A DNA stretch of 64,000 nt from an uncultured Pelagibacteraceae bacterium (GTDB lineage: Bacteria > Pseudomonadota > Alphaproteobacteria > Pelagibacterales > Pelagibacteraceae), in assembly GCA_902524535.1 (NCBI GenBank), contig CABZDR010000001.1, positions 372,001 through 436,000 of the forward strand, written 5' to 3'. Below are positions 37,996-49,505 of the stretch, in pieces. Position 1 is the stretch's first letter. Every line of letters begins with the position of its first letter. The position numbers and the translations under genes were made by a program. The notes under the pieces were generated by a model. The model did no database searches and had not been told where the DNA came from. It saw nothing but the letters and a program-made list of their open reading frames with translations.

Positions 37996-38739
37996 TTAAT
38001 ATTTTTTATGACTCATAAAAAACGTTTTTAATTTTCTAAAAAAATAAAGTTTAATTTTTTTGAAAAAATTAAATTTCAACTCTTTGCCATTTGTTCCAAT
38101 AAATCCCCTCAGATGCGAATAAACAGGCACATTAGAGAGAATTAGACCATCGGCTACTGCTTTAAGCACTGCTCTAGACATATTTCTCTCTAAAATTAAA
38201 TTATCTAAATCGCTAGTTTTTTTGGCTTCTGGTAGAAAATAATTAGTTATAAATTTTTTTGACGCCCCAAAAGAGGTTGTGTTGCAAAATTTAAGATTAT
38301 CAGTCAGATTAATGTAAATATCATTTTTTTTTAAAATCATATCATTGTAAACCTCATCGAAATTAGTAATAATGTGTCTTCCAGTTACATTGAAAAAATA
38401 ATCTGTTTCTTTTACTAAAGAAGATTTTTCAAAAACCTCCTTAAAACAAAGATATTGGCCAAATCCTTTTCCGAGATTTTTGTTAAATGTATTATTAAGG
38501 TTGTTCGAAAAAAACTCAATTTGTTTATTTTTATCCTTTGCAAAGTTCTTAAAATAATTTATGTCGTGATTACTATTTTCAATAAAAATAATTTTATTAA
38601 TTCTAGGATGATTGGTCCAAAAATCGAAAGATTTTTTATAATCTTCAAATCTAATATTTGGATCGTTTCTCACCAGATTTGGAATATCTACTGGGTTTAT
38701 AGTACATGTTAAAATTAGAGCAAAATCAAATTTATTCAT
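37996..38739 (-). CDS. unknown protein, probable glycosyltransferase-like of surface-glycan loci
   Basis: The 247-residue protein starts with an alternating beta-strand pattern ALILTCTINPVDIPNLVRND and has KIIFIENSNHD, a GKGFGQYLCFKEVFEKSSLV stretch and YFFNVTGRHIITNFDEVYN. This pattern recalls glycosyltransferase-like proteins found in capsule clusters, but I cannot name the family. It ends with a very basic, aromatic C-terminus (RKLKTFFMSHKKY). It is the only minus-strand gene in the cluster and lies just before tRNA-Ser. Function is inferred from neighbours. Confidence 0.55.
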   Translation of the reverse strand: MNKFDFALILTCTINPVDIPNLVRNDPNIRFEDYKKSFDFWTNHPRINKIIFIENSNHDINYFKNFAKDKNKQIEFFSNNLNNTFNKNLGKGFGQYLCFKEVFEKSSLVKETDYFFNVTGRHIITNFDEVYNDMILKKNDIYINLTDNLKFCNTTSFGASKKFITNYFLPEAKKTSDLDNLILERNMSRAVLKAVADGLILSNVPVYSHLRGFIGTNGKELKFNFFKKIKLYFFRKLKTFFMSHKKY

Positions 38740-38788
38740 AAATCTATTTATATATTTTATTTTAGGTAATATAAATTTATTTAATATA

Positions 38789-38878
38789 GGAGAGATGGCC
38801 GAGCGGTTTAAGGCGCACGCTTGGAAAGTGTGTGTACTGTCAAAGGTACCGTGGGTTCGAATCCCACTCTCTCCGCCA
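38789..38878 (+). tRNA. tRNA-Ser (anticodon GGA)
   Basis: Acceptor GGAGAGA pairs with TCTCTCC, then G and an encoded CCA. The anticodon stem CACGC/GTGTG encloses TTGGAAA, giving GGA for UCC/UCU. The long variable arm (TACTGTCAAAGGTA) fits class II tRNA-Ser. The T-loop TTCGAAT is canonical. Confidence 0.97.
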
Positions 38879-38993
38879 CTAAATAATGCCCAATATTTAA
38901 GCTCTATTTAATGTGCTAAGAAAAAATTAAGAAATTAAAAACAAACAATTTTTACCAAAAAGTGGTATAACCTTTTCTCATTCCAAAATTTAA

Positions 38994-41051
<2,058 letters not shown>

Positions 41052-41053
41052 AA

Positions 41054-42334
41054 ATGAAGTTTTTTGAAACTTCTAAATATTTTTCTTTAAAAAAATCTAC
41101 TTATATTTCACTTAGGTGGATTGCAATAATTGGCCAACTATTTTCTATATATATAGTATATTTTTTTCTAAAATTTGATTATAATTTTCTCTTATCTAAT
41201 TTAATTGTTATTTTAGGAGCAATAAGCAATTTATATTTAATTTTTATTTACAAAAAAACTCAATTATCTGAAAGATCAGCCTTAATTTTTCTAATTATAG
41301 ATATATTCCAATTAGCAGGCTTAATTTATTTAACTGGTGGAATAGTCAATCCGTTTATTATATTTTTAATTATTCCAAGTGTTTTTGCTTCATCCAATTT
41401 GGGTTTTAAAACTAACTTATTATTAGTAATAATAACAACACTAATTATAGTTTTTTTAACTTTTTATTCAGAAGATTTGCCAGCCCCTCTAAACGAGCAT
41501 TTTCATGTTGATGATTACTACTACTATTCTATTCCAATAGCTTTGATAATAGCTCTCATTTTTTTAAATTATTTTGCAATACTATTTGGCTCCGAGTCAA
41601 GGCTTAGAAAAGAGGCTTTGAATAAAATGGAGGAAGTTATGGCACAAGAACATGAAATGCTTTCCTTAGGAGGACAAGCTGCAGCAGCAGCGCACTCGCT
41701 TGGCACGCCTCTCTCTACAATTAAAATTATTACTCAAGAATTATTAAAACAATTAAATAACAATAAAGAAGTAATACAAGATATAGAATTACTTGAAAGT
41801 CAGGTTGAGAGGTGTAATCAAATTCTGAAAAAATTATCTTTAAATCCAAATCAAGAAGATGATTTTATAGATGAGGATCTATCAATGAAAGAGTATTTAA
41901 AAGAAATTATTTTTTCGTTTCAAGAAACAAGCTCAAAACAATTTATTCTGAATATCGACCAGGATTCTAATTCTAAAAAAATTACAAAATCTATCGAAAT
42001 TGTTTATGGTTTAAGAAATTTCATTGGCAATGCGAATAAATTTAGTAAAAACAAAATATTTATTACTCTTAAAAGTAACAATGAATATACAGAAATAATT
42101 ATTGAGGATGATGGCTCAGGATATCCAACCGATATAATATCAAAAATAGGTGAGCCATACTTAAAGTCAATTAAAAAGATATCAAAAAATAAAATAGGAC
42201 TTGGTCTAGGTATTTTTATTGGAAAAACTTTGTTAGAAAAAAATTTTGCATCACTTCAATTTAGAAATTCAAAAACCAGGGGAGGTGCAGAGGTTATAAT
42301 AAAGTGGAAGAATAAAGATTTATTTAAAATTTAG
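41054..42334 (+). CDS. regB: RegB/PrrB-like redox sensor histidine kinase
   Basis: The 426-residue protein has six hydrophobic helices (residues 20-175) with the quinone-linked GGIVNPF motif (95-101), an H-box [13 protein letters not shown] with His214, Cys254 in the position of the redox-active cysteine of RegB, and a HATPase domain ([15 protein letters not shown]). In RegB/PrrB the H-box reads HELGTPL; here it is HSLGTPL. The family senses ubiquinone and redox state and phosphorylates RegA. No regA gene is adjacent. It begins 2 bases after gyrB. Confidence 0.82.
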   Translation: MKFFETSKYFSLKKSTYISLRWIAIIGQLFSIYIVYFFLKFDYNFLLSNLIVILGAISNLYLIFIYKKTQLSERSALIFLIIDIFQLAGLIYLTGGIVNPFIIFLIIPSVFASSNLGFKTNLLLVIITTLIIVFLTFYSEDLPAPLNEHFHVDDYYYYSIPIALIIALIFLNYFAILFGSESRLRKEALNKMEEVMAQEHEMLSLGGQAAAAAHSLGTPLSTIKIITQELLKQLNNNKEVIQDIELLESQVERCNQILKKLSLNPNQEDDFIDEDLSMKEYLKEIIFSFQETSSKQFILNIDQDSNSKKITKSIEIVYGLRNFIGNANKFSKNKIFITLKSNNEYTEIIIEDDGSGYPTDIISKIGEPYLKSIKKISKNKIGLGLGIFIGKTLLEKNFASLQFRNSKTRGGAEVIIKWKNKDLFKI

Positions 42335-44130
42335 TGAAATTTTCTTTTTGTTTCAAACAACGAACTTAATTGACTAATCATAACATCTCCTAACTCATTT
42401 ACGTCTGTAATTTTTATTGCCTTGTTATAATACCTAGATACATCGTGACCAATTCCAATCGCAAGTATCTCAATTTCAGTTTTTTCTTCAATAAATTTAA
42501 CTGTTTTTTTAAGGTGTTTTTCTAAAAAATCGCCTGAATTAACTGATAGGGTTGAGTCATCAACAGGTGCACCATCAGAGATTACCATTAGAATCTTTCT
42601 TTCTTCTTTTCTTTTTTTCAAACGATTATAAGCCCAGGTGATAGCTTCTCCATCTATATTCTCTTTCAACAAACCCTCTTTTAACATTAGTCCCAAATTA
42701 TTTTTTGCTTGTCTCCAATGATTGTCTCCTCCTTTATAAATTATATGTCTTAAATCATTTAATCTTCCTGGGGTTTTAGGCTTATTTTCTCTATTCCATT
42801 TTTCTCTACTTTGTCCACCTTTCCAGTTTTTCGTTGTGAAACCTAAAATTTCTACTTTTACAGAACACCTTTCCAATGTTCTTGATAAAATATCTGCACA
42901 TATTGCAGCAATTGTTATTGGCCTTCCTCTCATTGAACCAGAGTTATCAATCAACAATGTAACCACTGTATCTTTGAAATCTAAATCCTTTTCCTTTTTA
43001 AATGATAATGAATTATATGGATCTATTATTATTCTAGTTAATTTTGAGCTGTCTAGTAAACCTTCTTCTAAGTCAAAATTCCAAGATCTATTTTGTCTTG
43101 CTAAAAGTTGTCTTTGGAGTTTATTCGCAAGTTTAGTTACAATATCATGAAATCCTATAAGTTGTTGATCAAGATTTTTTCTCAATTTTATAGACTCTTC
43201 CTCATTTTCTAAGTTTTCAGCTTTAATAATTTCGTCAAATTCGTTTGTATAAATTTTATAATCAAGATTGAGATCTTTAATTGATTTTTTTATTATTTGT
43301 TCAGAATTTTCTTCACTTAAATTAATATCATCAAGTTGCTCATCTAAATTATAATCATCTAAGCTATAGTCAGAGTCCGTAGCTGATTCTGCTTCTTCTT
43401 TAGGACTAGATTCTTTTTTATCCTCTTGATCTGATTCGTCATTTTCATTAGAAGACGTGTCGTTACTTTCATCGTTCAGTTCTTCTTTATTCTCATCAAT
43501 TTCTTCAGAGTCAAAAATATCCATGTTTTGGAGAATTTCAGAAAATTTAGAACCATATATTTTTTGATTTTCTAGGTTCTGATAAAGGAAGTCGATGTGT
43601 TTTTTTATTGATTTGTCAAAATCTTTTTCCCAAAAACTTAATTTTTTTTCCGAGAAAGAATTTAATTTAATTTTTTGAAAATTTTTAAGTAAGTAAAGTT
43701 CAAAGGCCTCTGAGGCCATGACATCTTCCTTCGCATTAATTTTTTGCTCTTTTTTCGCATTCATCATCTGATAATAATTTTTAGATAAATTTTTTTCTAT
43801 TCCTCTCAACATTTGACAACCTAACAATTCATATCTTGTTTTTTCAGCCATAGTATAAAGAGCTTTACACGAAGGATTATTAGGAAGATTGTCATTAAAT
43901 ATTTTTTTATTTGAAAATTTTTTTTCTAAAGCAGAGGTGTCAAATTCGGCTCTTAACCTTATAAAATCTTCAGGGCTTGATAAATTCTCTATTTTCACTA
44001 TTTCTGAGCGTTTATCATTGGGACTTATTCTTTTTTCATTAATGATGCTAAAATCCTCAGAGATCACTCTTTTCGTCGAGTTTAGTGCTTGTCTCATTTT
44101 TTCTTTAAGAGAGGATATTTTGACAGTCAT
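42331..44130 (-). CDS. cobT: CobT-like von Willebrand-A protein (cobaltochelatase subunit family)
   Basis: The 599-residue protein has the CobT layout: a helical N-terminal half, an acidic stretch rich in Glu/Asp/Ser (about 215-285), and a C-terminal VWA domain with the metal-binding [14 protein letters not shown]. Aerobic cobaltochelatase consists of CobN, CobS and CobT, with CobT partnering the AAA+ ATPase CobS. CobS lies upstream on the same strand with no gap. CobN and cobalamin genes are not in the window and are not expected in SAR11, so the true substrate is uncertain. Confidence 0.86.
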   Translation of the reverse strand: MTVKISSLKEKMRQALNSTKRVISEDFSIINEKRISPNDKRSEIVKIENLSSPEDFIRLRAEFDTSALEKKFSNKKIFNDNLPNNPSCKALYTMAEKTRYELLGCQMLRGIEKNLSKNYYQMMNAKKEQKINAKEDVMASEAFELYLLKNFQKIKLNSFSEKKLSFWEKDFDKSIKKHIDFLYQNLENQKIYGSKFSEILQNMDIFDSEEIDENKEELNDESNDTSSNENDESDQEDKKESSPKEEAESATDSDYSLDDYNLDEQLDDINLSEENSEQIIKKSIKDLNLDYKIYTNEFDEIIKAENLENEEESIKLRKNLDQQLIGFHDIVTKLANKLQRQLLARQNRSWNFDLEEGLLDSSKLTRIIIDPYNSLSFKKEKDLDFKDTVVTLLIDNSGSMRGRPITIAAICADILSRTLERCSVKVEILGFTTKNWKGGQSREKWNRENKPKTPGRLNDLRHIIYKGGDNHWRQAKNNLGLMLKEGLLKENIDGEAITWAYNRLKKRKEERKILMVISDGAPVDDSTLSVNSGDFLEKHLKKTVKFIEEKTEIEILAIGIGHDVSRYYNKAIKITDVNELGDVMISQLSSLFETKRKFH

Positions 44131-45105
44131 TTAAATTTGAATATTAATCAAGGACTCCGGCAGTTCCTCACCAAAACATCTTTGATAATATTCAGCGATA
44201 GTATTTTTTTCTAAGTCATCACATTTATTTAAAAAAGTTACTCTAAAAGCGTAACCAATATCTTTAAATATTTCTGTATTCTCAGCCCAATGTAAGACTG
44301 TCCTTGGACTCATTACAGTAGAAATATCACCTGCTACAAAACCTTTTCTAGTCAAAGAGGCAACTTTAATCATATTAGCAACTTTTTCTTTGCCTTTTGT
44401 ATTATTCAAATTTTTATTCTTTCCTAAAATTATTTCCATTTCCTTATCTAGACTCAAATAATTAAGCGTAGAAACAATATTCCATCGATCCATTTGACCT
44501 TGATTTATTTGTTGTGTTCCATGATACAAACCACTTGTATCTCCAAGTCCGATAGTATTTGAAGTTGCAAATAATCTAAAAAATTTGTTTTGTTTTAATA
44601 CTTTGTTTTTATCAAGAAGAGTAAAACTTCCTTCAGATTCCAAAACTCTTTGAATAACAAACATTACGTCAGGTCTTCCAGCATCATATTCATCAAAAAC
44701 TAAAGCAACAGGATTTTGAATTGACCATGGTAATATCCCTTCGTTAAACTGAGTGACTTGCTTTCCATCTTTCAAAACAATTGCATCTTTGCCTATTAAG
44801 TCTATTCTAGAAATATGACTATCGAGATTAACTCTAATACACGGCCAATTTAATCGTGCTGCAATTTGTTCTATATGAGTTGACTTTCCTGTTCCATGAT
44901 ATCCTTGAACTAAAACTCTTTTATTAAAAGAAAAACCCGAGATAATTGCTAAAGTTGTATCTTTATCAAATATGTAATTTTTATCGATTTCTGGAACATA
45001 CTCGTTTTTTTCCGAAAAGGCATCAACCTCCATTTCAGAGTCAATACCAAATGTTTGTTTTATTGATAGCTTTATATCCGGTTGTATATTTAGGTTAGGT
45101 GTCAA
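44131..45105 (-). CDS. cobS: CobS-like AAA+ ATPase (cobaltochelatase subunit family)
   Basis: The 324-residue protein has Walker [10 protein letters not shown] at residues 68-76, Walker [15 protein letters not shown] and the sensor-1 segment [11 protein letters not shown], matching CobS (a MoxR-type AAA+ ATPase). CobS and CobT form a ring and drive metal insertion by CobN in cobalamin synthesis. The gene overlaps the J-domain gene by 11 bases and is followed directly by cobT. In a cell without CobN the pair could remodel another protein, as MoxR/VWA pairs often do. Confidence 0.88.
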   Translation of the reverse strand: MTPNLNIQPDIKLSIKQTFGIDSEMEVDAFSEKNEYVPEIDKNYIFDKDTTLAIISGFSFNKRVLVQGYHGTGKSTHIEQIAARLNWPCIRVNLDSHISRIDLIGKDAIVLKDGKQVTQFNEGILPWSIQNPVALVFDEYDAGRPDVMFVIQRVLESEGSFTLLDKNKVLKQNKFFRLFATSNTIGLGDTSGLYHGTQQINQGQMDRWNIVSTLNYLSLDKEMEIILGKNKNLNNTKGKEKVANMIKVASLTRKGFVAGDISTVMSPRTVLHWAENTEIFKDIGYAFRVTFLNKCDDLEKNTIAEYYQRCFGEELPESLINIQI

Positions 45106-45622
45106 TTTTTTCTCTATAAGTATTTTTAAGCTGTGTATAAGCTAATGTAATTAATTTAAGTTTTTCTTCATATTTTTTGTTCCCAGAATTCATATCAGGG
45201 TGAAATTTTTTGACAAGTATTTTAAATTTATTTTGTATCTTTGACCATTTTAGACCAACAGAAATACCTAAAATACTAAAAGCTTTTATATCTTTATGAT
45301 CAAATTTGAATTGACGCATATGATTGTATTCGCTCTTGAAATTATTAGTATCTAGCTCGTCTCTAAGAGTATTATTCCATAAAACTTTAAAAAAATTATC
45401 TGAAGAGCTGAAGCTTTGAGTAGGTTTGTGCCAAATCATATCTGACTTAAGAAAATTTATTACTTGCTGATCATTCATACCTGAAAAATAATTCCAATTC
45501 TTATTGAATTCTTTAACATGTTCCAAACAAAGAAGTCTGTATTTTTTACTATTATCTTTCTCAATAGGAGCCTTATATTCACCTATTTGATTACAATTAT
45601 TCCAATCGCAAATATTTTTCAT
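45095..45622 (-). CDS. J-domain protein with N-terminal Cys/His cluster
   Basis: The 175-residue protein has a C-terminal J-domain (about residues 115-175) with the Hsp70-stimulating HPD at 141-143. The N-terminal part contains C5-x4-C10 and C32-x2-H35, a possible small metal-binding site, and a conserved acidic/aromatic middle. It likely recruits DnaK to a client. It overlaps cobS and is divergent from bolA by 18 bases; the J-domain-cobS-cobT-bolA order is widespread in alphaproteobacteria, hinting at one function. Confidence 0.82.
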   Translation of the reverse strand: MKNICDWNNCNQIGEYKAPIEKDNSKKYRLLCLEHVKEFNKNWNYFSGMNDQQVINFLKSDMIWHKPTQSFSSSDNFFKVLWNNTLRDELDTNNFKSEYNHMRQFKFDHKDIKAFSILGISVGLKWSKIQNKFKILVKKFHPDMNSGNKKYEEKLKLITLAYTQLKNTYREKIDT

Positions 45623-45640
45623 GATATAATAATCATAGTT

Positions 45641-45901
45641 ATGGATATAAATAAATTAATTTCAATAATAAAAAAAAAAATTACAAAGAATATATTGTGT
45701 GAGAGTCTTAAAGTTGAAGACAAAAGCTTTCTACATAAAAAACATTTAGGTAACGACAGTAATAAATTTCATATTAAACTTTCTATTGTTTCAAAAGAAC
45801 TCAAGATGATGAGTAAAATCGATAGTAATAAAAAAATTTATAAGATTTTAAATGAGGAAATTACTAATTTTATTCACTCATTACAAATATTAATTAAATA
45901 A
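45641..45901 (+). CDS. bolA: BolA-family protein
   Basis: From the ATG at 45641 the protein has 86 residues. It carries the BolA core: SLKVEDKSFLHKKHLGN, FHIKLSIVSKELKMMS and VYKILNEE-like ending (KIYKILNEEITNFIHSLQI). BolA proteins pair with monothiol glutaredoxins to bind [2Fe-2S] clusters and affect iron-sulfur metabolism. A longer upstream reading to 45518 is possible but would overlap the divergent J-domain gene and adds a non-conserved hydrophobic stretch, so I reject it. It overlaps the aroB stop tail to tail. Confidence 0.85.
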   Translation: MDINKLISIIKKKITKNILCESLKVEDKSFLHKKHLGNDSNKFHIKLSIVSKELKMMSKIDSNKKIYKILNEEITNFIHSLQILIK

Positions 45902-47002
45902 TTTTTCTTTTATAAAAAACTTAATTTTTTGTTGATTAAATTTCTTCTTAAGGTCTATTGATCCTATTTTTCTAAGTAAAACAAGATTTATTTTATCAGA
46001 ATTATTTTTTTTATCATTTCGCATATAAGAAACTATTGTATTCGTATCAGATTTAGAAAAAAATTTATTTATATTGTAAGATAATTTAGCTTTTTTTAAA
46101 TGCTCTAAAATAAAATTAAAATCTGATGGATTTATAAAATTGTTTTCTAAACTAAATTTTAGGGAAGAGTAAATTCCTAAAATGACAGCTTCCCCATGAT
46201 TTAATCTTTTTGAATAAGCCATTGAGGCTTCATATGCATGTGCAAATGTGTGGCCATAATTCAAAACTTTTCTCAAGTTATTTTCTGTCTCATCTTTTTG
46301 GACAATTTTTTTTTTTATTTTACAACTCTCAAAAATAGCTTTTTCAATAAATGGAGACTTAAGTTTTAGAATATTCTTGACATTTCTGTCTAGATATAGA
46401 AAAAATTTTTTACTTGATATAAGAGAGTGTTTTAAAATTTCTGCATAACCACAGATGATTTCTCTATTTGGTAAGGTTTTTAAAAAAATAGTGTCTGCCA
46501 AAACTAGATTTGGTTGGTAAAAACTCCCGATTAAGTTTTTACCATATTTTGTGTTAACTCCTGTTTTTCCTCCAATTGAGGAATCTACTTGTGCTAATAG
46601 GGTTGTGGGGATATTTATAAACTTTAAACCTCTCTTAAATAAACTTGCAGCGAAACCCCCCGTATCTCCAACTATACCCCCTCCAATTGTTATAAGACAG
46701 TCACCTCTGTTAAAATTATTTTTTTGAAGTAGTCCTAAAATTTTAATAACACTTTGAATGTTTTTATTTTTTTCAGTTGATTTAAATAAGTAAATTATTT
46801 TTGTTTGTTTTATTGATTTACATATTTCTTTAATTCTTTTATTTCCTACTTTCCTATCTATTATTAGGAAACACTTGTTGAACTCAAGTCCATTTTTTTG
46901 AAAAATTTTTGATAATCTGCTTAAAAAATTTGTGCCTATCAGAATAGAGTATTTTCCACTTTTGGTCTTAATGTTTAATTTAGCCTTTATCATTGAATTC
47001 AA
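45890..47002 (-). CDS. aroB: 3-dehydroquinate synthase
   Basis: The 370-residue protein has the NAD-binding ITIGGGIVGDTGGFAASLFKRGL, and metal ligands in EILKHSL, LNYGHTFAHAYE and LNHGEAVILG. It turns DAHP into 3-dehydroquinate in the shikimate route. It overlaps aroK upstream by 23 bases, so the two are coupled. Complete at normal length; the start could also be the ATG three codons later. Confidence 0.93.
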   Translation of the reverse strand: MNSMIKAKLNIKTKSGKYSILIGTNFLSRLSKIFQKNGLEFNKCFLIIDRKVGNKRIKEICKSIKQTKIIYLFKSTEKNKNIQSVIKILGLLQKNNFNRGDCLITIGGGIVGDTGGFAASLFKRGLKFINIPTTLLAQVDSSIGGKTGVNTKYGKNLIGSFYQPNLVLADTIFLKTLPNREIICGYAEILKHSLISSKKFFLYLDRNVKNILKLKSPFIEKAIFESCKIKKKIVQKDETENNLRKVLNYGHTFAHAYEASMAYSKRLNHGEAVILGIYSSLKFSLENNFINPSDFNFILEHLKKAKLSYNINKFFSKSDTNTIVSYMRNDKKNNSDKINLVLLRKIGSIDLKKKFNQQKIKFFIKEKLFN

Positions 47003-47492
47003 TAATTTTTTTTGTTAATTCTAACTTTGATAGTCTATCACATCTAATTTGATATTTAGCTTTTGAGTAAATTTTTGATCTCTCATTAATTAATTTATCC
47101 AAACCAAAATCATCCAATTTTATTGCAATAGGTCTTTTTTTGCTATCTTTTATTCTTTTAATAAGATTGTTATTGTCCCATTTTAACCAAACTGAAATAT
47201 GATTCTTCAAAACTTCTTTTTGTATTTTTTTATTTAAAAAAGCGCCACCACCAAGTGATATAACAGAATTTAATTTCCTTAAATTTTGAAGGGATATTTT
47301 TTCTTCTATCTTTCTAAAAAAAAGTTCTCCTTTCTTTTGGAATATATCAGATATAGTCATATTTTCCTCTAATTCAATTTGTTGATCAATATCAATAAAC
47401 CTTTTATTAAGTTTTTTTGAAATAAATTTTCCTATAGTGGTTTTACCCGACCCCATCATTCCTAAAAAAACTAGATTTTTATTTAATTCCAT
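46980..47492 (-). CDS. aroK: shikimate kinase
   Basis: I start at the ATG at 47492, giving 170 residues; an upstream in-frame extension to 47555 adds an unconserved hydrophobic stretch and overlaps the divergent gene. Motifs are the Walker A GMMGSGKT (residues 11-18), the shikimate-binding DIDQQIE, ISLGGGAF and SKKRPIAI. It phosphorylates shikimate with ATP. It is followed by aroB in the same transcript. Confidence 0.93.
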   Translation of the reverse strand: MELNKNLVFLGMMGSGKTTIGKFISKKLNKRFIDIDQQIELEENMTISDIFQKKGELFFRKIEEKISLQNLRKLNSVISLGGGAFLNKKIQKEVLKNHISVWLKWDNNNLIKRIKDSKKRPIAIKLDDFGLDKLINERSKIYSKAKYQIRCDRLSKLELTKKIIEFNDKG

Positions 47493-47549
47493 AAGTTTAT
47501 TTATTGAAAAAACACAAATATGTCTTAATTTGAAAATACCTAAAGATAT

Positions 47550-47732
47550 ATGCAAATATATAAAAAAACAAGATCAAGGGGTTTTAACTTTTTAAGTTTA
47601 GCAATAAAGATACTTATAATCTTAATGATATTTGCTGGAATCATTTTTTTATTGAATAAAGTTAATTTTCCAACTCCTAATAAAACAATGGAAAAAATAA
47701 TACCAAATGAAAACTTTAAAATTGTTAAATAA
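47550..47732 (+). CDS. unknown 60-residue single-span membrane protein
   Basis: The protein has a basic N-terminus (MQIYKKTRSRGFNF), one hydrophobic helix (about 15-40) and a short C-terminal tail ending PNENFKIVK, so it is probably anchored with the tail in the periplasm. It overlaps the next gene by 26 bases in another frame and is divergent from aroK. No family is recognised. Its position ahead of a secreted protein suggests a shared envelope role. Confidence 0.55.
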   Translation: MQIYKKTRSRGFNFLSLAIKILIILMIFAGIIFLLNKVNFPTPNKTMEKIIPNENFKIVK

Positions 47733-49482
47733 CATTTTTTTATCAATTTTAGTAATTTTTTTTGTTTTTATAAAAAGTTCTAATTCTGATGATCAACCAA
47801 TTGACATTTGGAATATCGATAAATCAAATGTTAATCAAAATGATAATCAGGATATAAATCAAAAAGCTGATAATGAAAATTTAAATCAAATTTCCACAAT
47901 AGATACTATAAATTTAGAACCACAAAATCCAATAAAAGTAGTTGAATTTGATCAAAATTTAAATTCAAAAAAAGTTAAAATCTTAGGATTGTATGATCCC
48001 GAAGTTTTTGGATTAAGTTTAAATATGTGGTCTAATTCAGACGGGGATCAATTAAAAAATATTTTTGCTAAATTAAATAAAATGAAACTTTCTAAAGACT
48101 CGAAAGAGTTAATGAATATTTCCTTATTAACAAATGCATATCACCCACAAAATAATATATCAGAGCAAGAATTTATAGAAATTAAATCTGATTGGTTAAT
48201 AAAAAATTCTGATTTAAACTTAATTGAACAATATCTCATAAAAAATCAAGTTTTCGATAGCCACAATAAATTAGCAAGACATCTTATAGATCAACATCTT
48301 TCAAACGCTAATTTAGAAAAAGTATGTGAGATATTTTCAAAAAATAAAGAACCTATTAATGACGATTATCTCACAAAATTTGATATTTACTGTAAGATTA
48401 TAACTGAAAATGTTGAAGAGGCACAACTCATCTTAGACTTAAAAAAAGAACTTGGTTTTAAAGATATTTATTTTGAAAAAAAAATATCATATTTATTAGG
48501 TTATTCCTCTGAAATAGATCAAACAATTTCAGAAAAATCGATCTTAGATTTTCATCTAGCTCATCAAACTGATCCTAAATTTATTTTTGAGCCAAAAGAG
48601 ACCACAGATAAGCTAATATGGAAATATTTATCATCTTTTAATCTCTTGACCTCTTTTAAAGAAATTGACATTTCTGAATTAGATAAAATCTCAACGCTTG
48701 AAAAAGCAACCCATGACAAGAATTATCCTGAAGAAGAGTTATTTGAGTTATACAAAAGATTTCAGTTTAATTTGAATCAACTTCTTAATGTGAGAGATTT
48801 TTTACAATCATTATCTAATATAGAGGCCAGAGCATTGGTTTATCAAAAAATTTTACTGGAATCTGAAAAAGTAGAGAAATTGAAATTGTTAAAAATTTTA
48901 AAAAATTTATTTAAAAAAGATAATCTTGAAAATGCATTCGATGAAGAATTAGAAAAATTTTTAAATGTGATGGATCCATCAGATATACCTGACAATCTTA
49001 CAAGTTTTTATTATACAAATATAGAAATTAATCAAAAAAGTGAAAAAAAAATTAAATTTAATAAGGATGTGATGCATCAATCAAAACTCATAAATTATTT
49101 TGATGGCGATTATTCAAAATCTAAAATTGAAAAAGATTTAGGAAATTTTCTAAAAAAGATAAAAAAAAGTAAAAAATACTCATTTTCAAAAAAAGACCAA
49201 ATTTTTCTAGAGGCATTAAAATCTGACGGGGTGGAGGTTCCAAAAAAATACAATGATTTATATGAAATGAACCAATCTGAAATACCTTCTGATATCCAAG
49301 TGATGATTAATAACGATGAAAAAGGTGCTGCGCTTTTAAGGATAATAGAAGTTATTGGTCAAGATGATTTAGACCGAATTGATGATGACACAATATATTT
49401 TATTATAGCTACACTCAATCAATTGGATATTGATCAGATAAGAAATCAGATTTTATTAAAAGTTCTTCCTTTAAAAGTTTAA
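47707..49482 (+). CDS. unknown 591-residue exported protein
   Basis: The N-terminus has a signal-peptide-like stretch (residues 8-25, ending SSNSDD) followed by an Asn/Gln/Asp-rich linker (30-70). The rest is mainly helical and charged with a repeat-like, TPR-type look, without catalytic motifs I know. It is likely a periplasmic or outer-membrane-associated scaffold. Similar proteins are found beside aroK and def in alphaproteobacteria under uninformative names. It overlaps the 60-residue membrane protein and precedes def by 23 bases. Confidence 0.7.
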   Translation: MKTLKLLNNIFLSILVIFFVFIKSSNSDDQPIDIWNIDKSNVNQNDNQDINQKADNENLNQISTIDTINLEPQNPIKVVEFDQNLNSKKVKILGLYDPEVFGLSLNMWSNSDGDQLKNIFAKLNKMKLSKDSKELMNISLLTNAYHPQNNISEQEFIEIKSDWLIKNSDLNLIEQYLIKNQVFDSHNKLARHLIDQHLSNANLEKVCEIFSKNKEPINDDYLTKFDIYCKIITENVEEAQLILDLKKELGFKDIYFEKKISYLLGYSSEIDQTISEKSILDFHLAHQTDPKFIFEPKETTDKLIWKYLSSFNLLTSFKEIDISELDKISTLEKATHDKNYPEEELFELYKRFQFNLNQLLNVRDFLQSLSNIEARALVYQKILLESEKVEKLKLLKILKNLFKKDNLENAFDEELEKFLNVMDPSDIPDNLTSFYYTNIEINQKSEKKIKFNKDVMHQSKLINYFDGDYSKSKIEKDLGNFLKKIKKSKKYSFSKKDQIFLEALKSDGVEVPKKYNDLYEMNQSEIPSDIQVMINNDEKGAALLRIIEVIGQDDLDRIDDDTIYFIIATLNQLDIDQIRNQILLKVLPLKV

Positions 49483-49505
49483 AAATTAGTTTATTTATTT
49501 ATTCC

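Noticed and set aside
38789..38878. tRNA-Ser as an integration site for a mobile island
   Set aside because: I found no integrase and no repeat of the tRNA 3' end on the other side of the glycan cluster.
43380..43520. Low-complexity acidic stretch in cobT as a possible tandem repeat
   Set aside because: It is a Glu/Asp/Ser-rich linker typical of CobT, without a repeating unit at the DNA level.
45518..45640. Longer N-terminal extension of BolA
   Set aside because: It overlaps the divergent J-domain gene and adds a hydrophobic, unconserved stretch; the ATG at 45641 matches the BolA family start.
47493..47555. Longer N-terminal extension of shikimate kinase
   Set aside because: The added residues are not part of the AroK fold, whose Walker A begins about 10 residues after the ATG at 47492.
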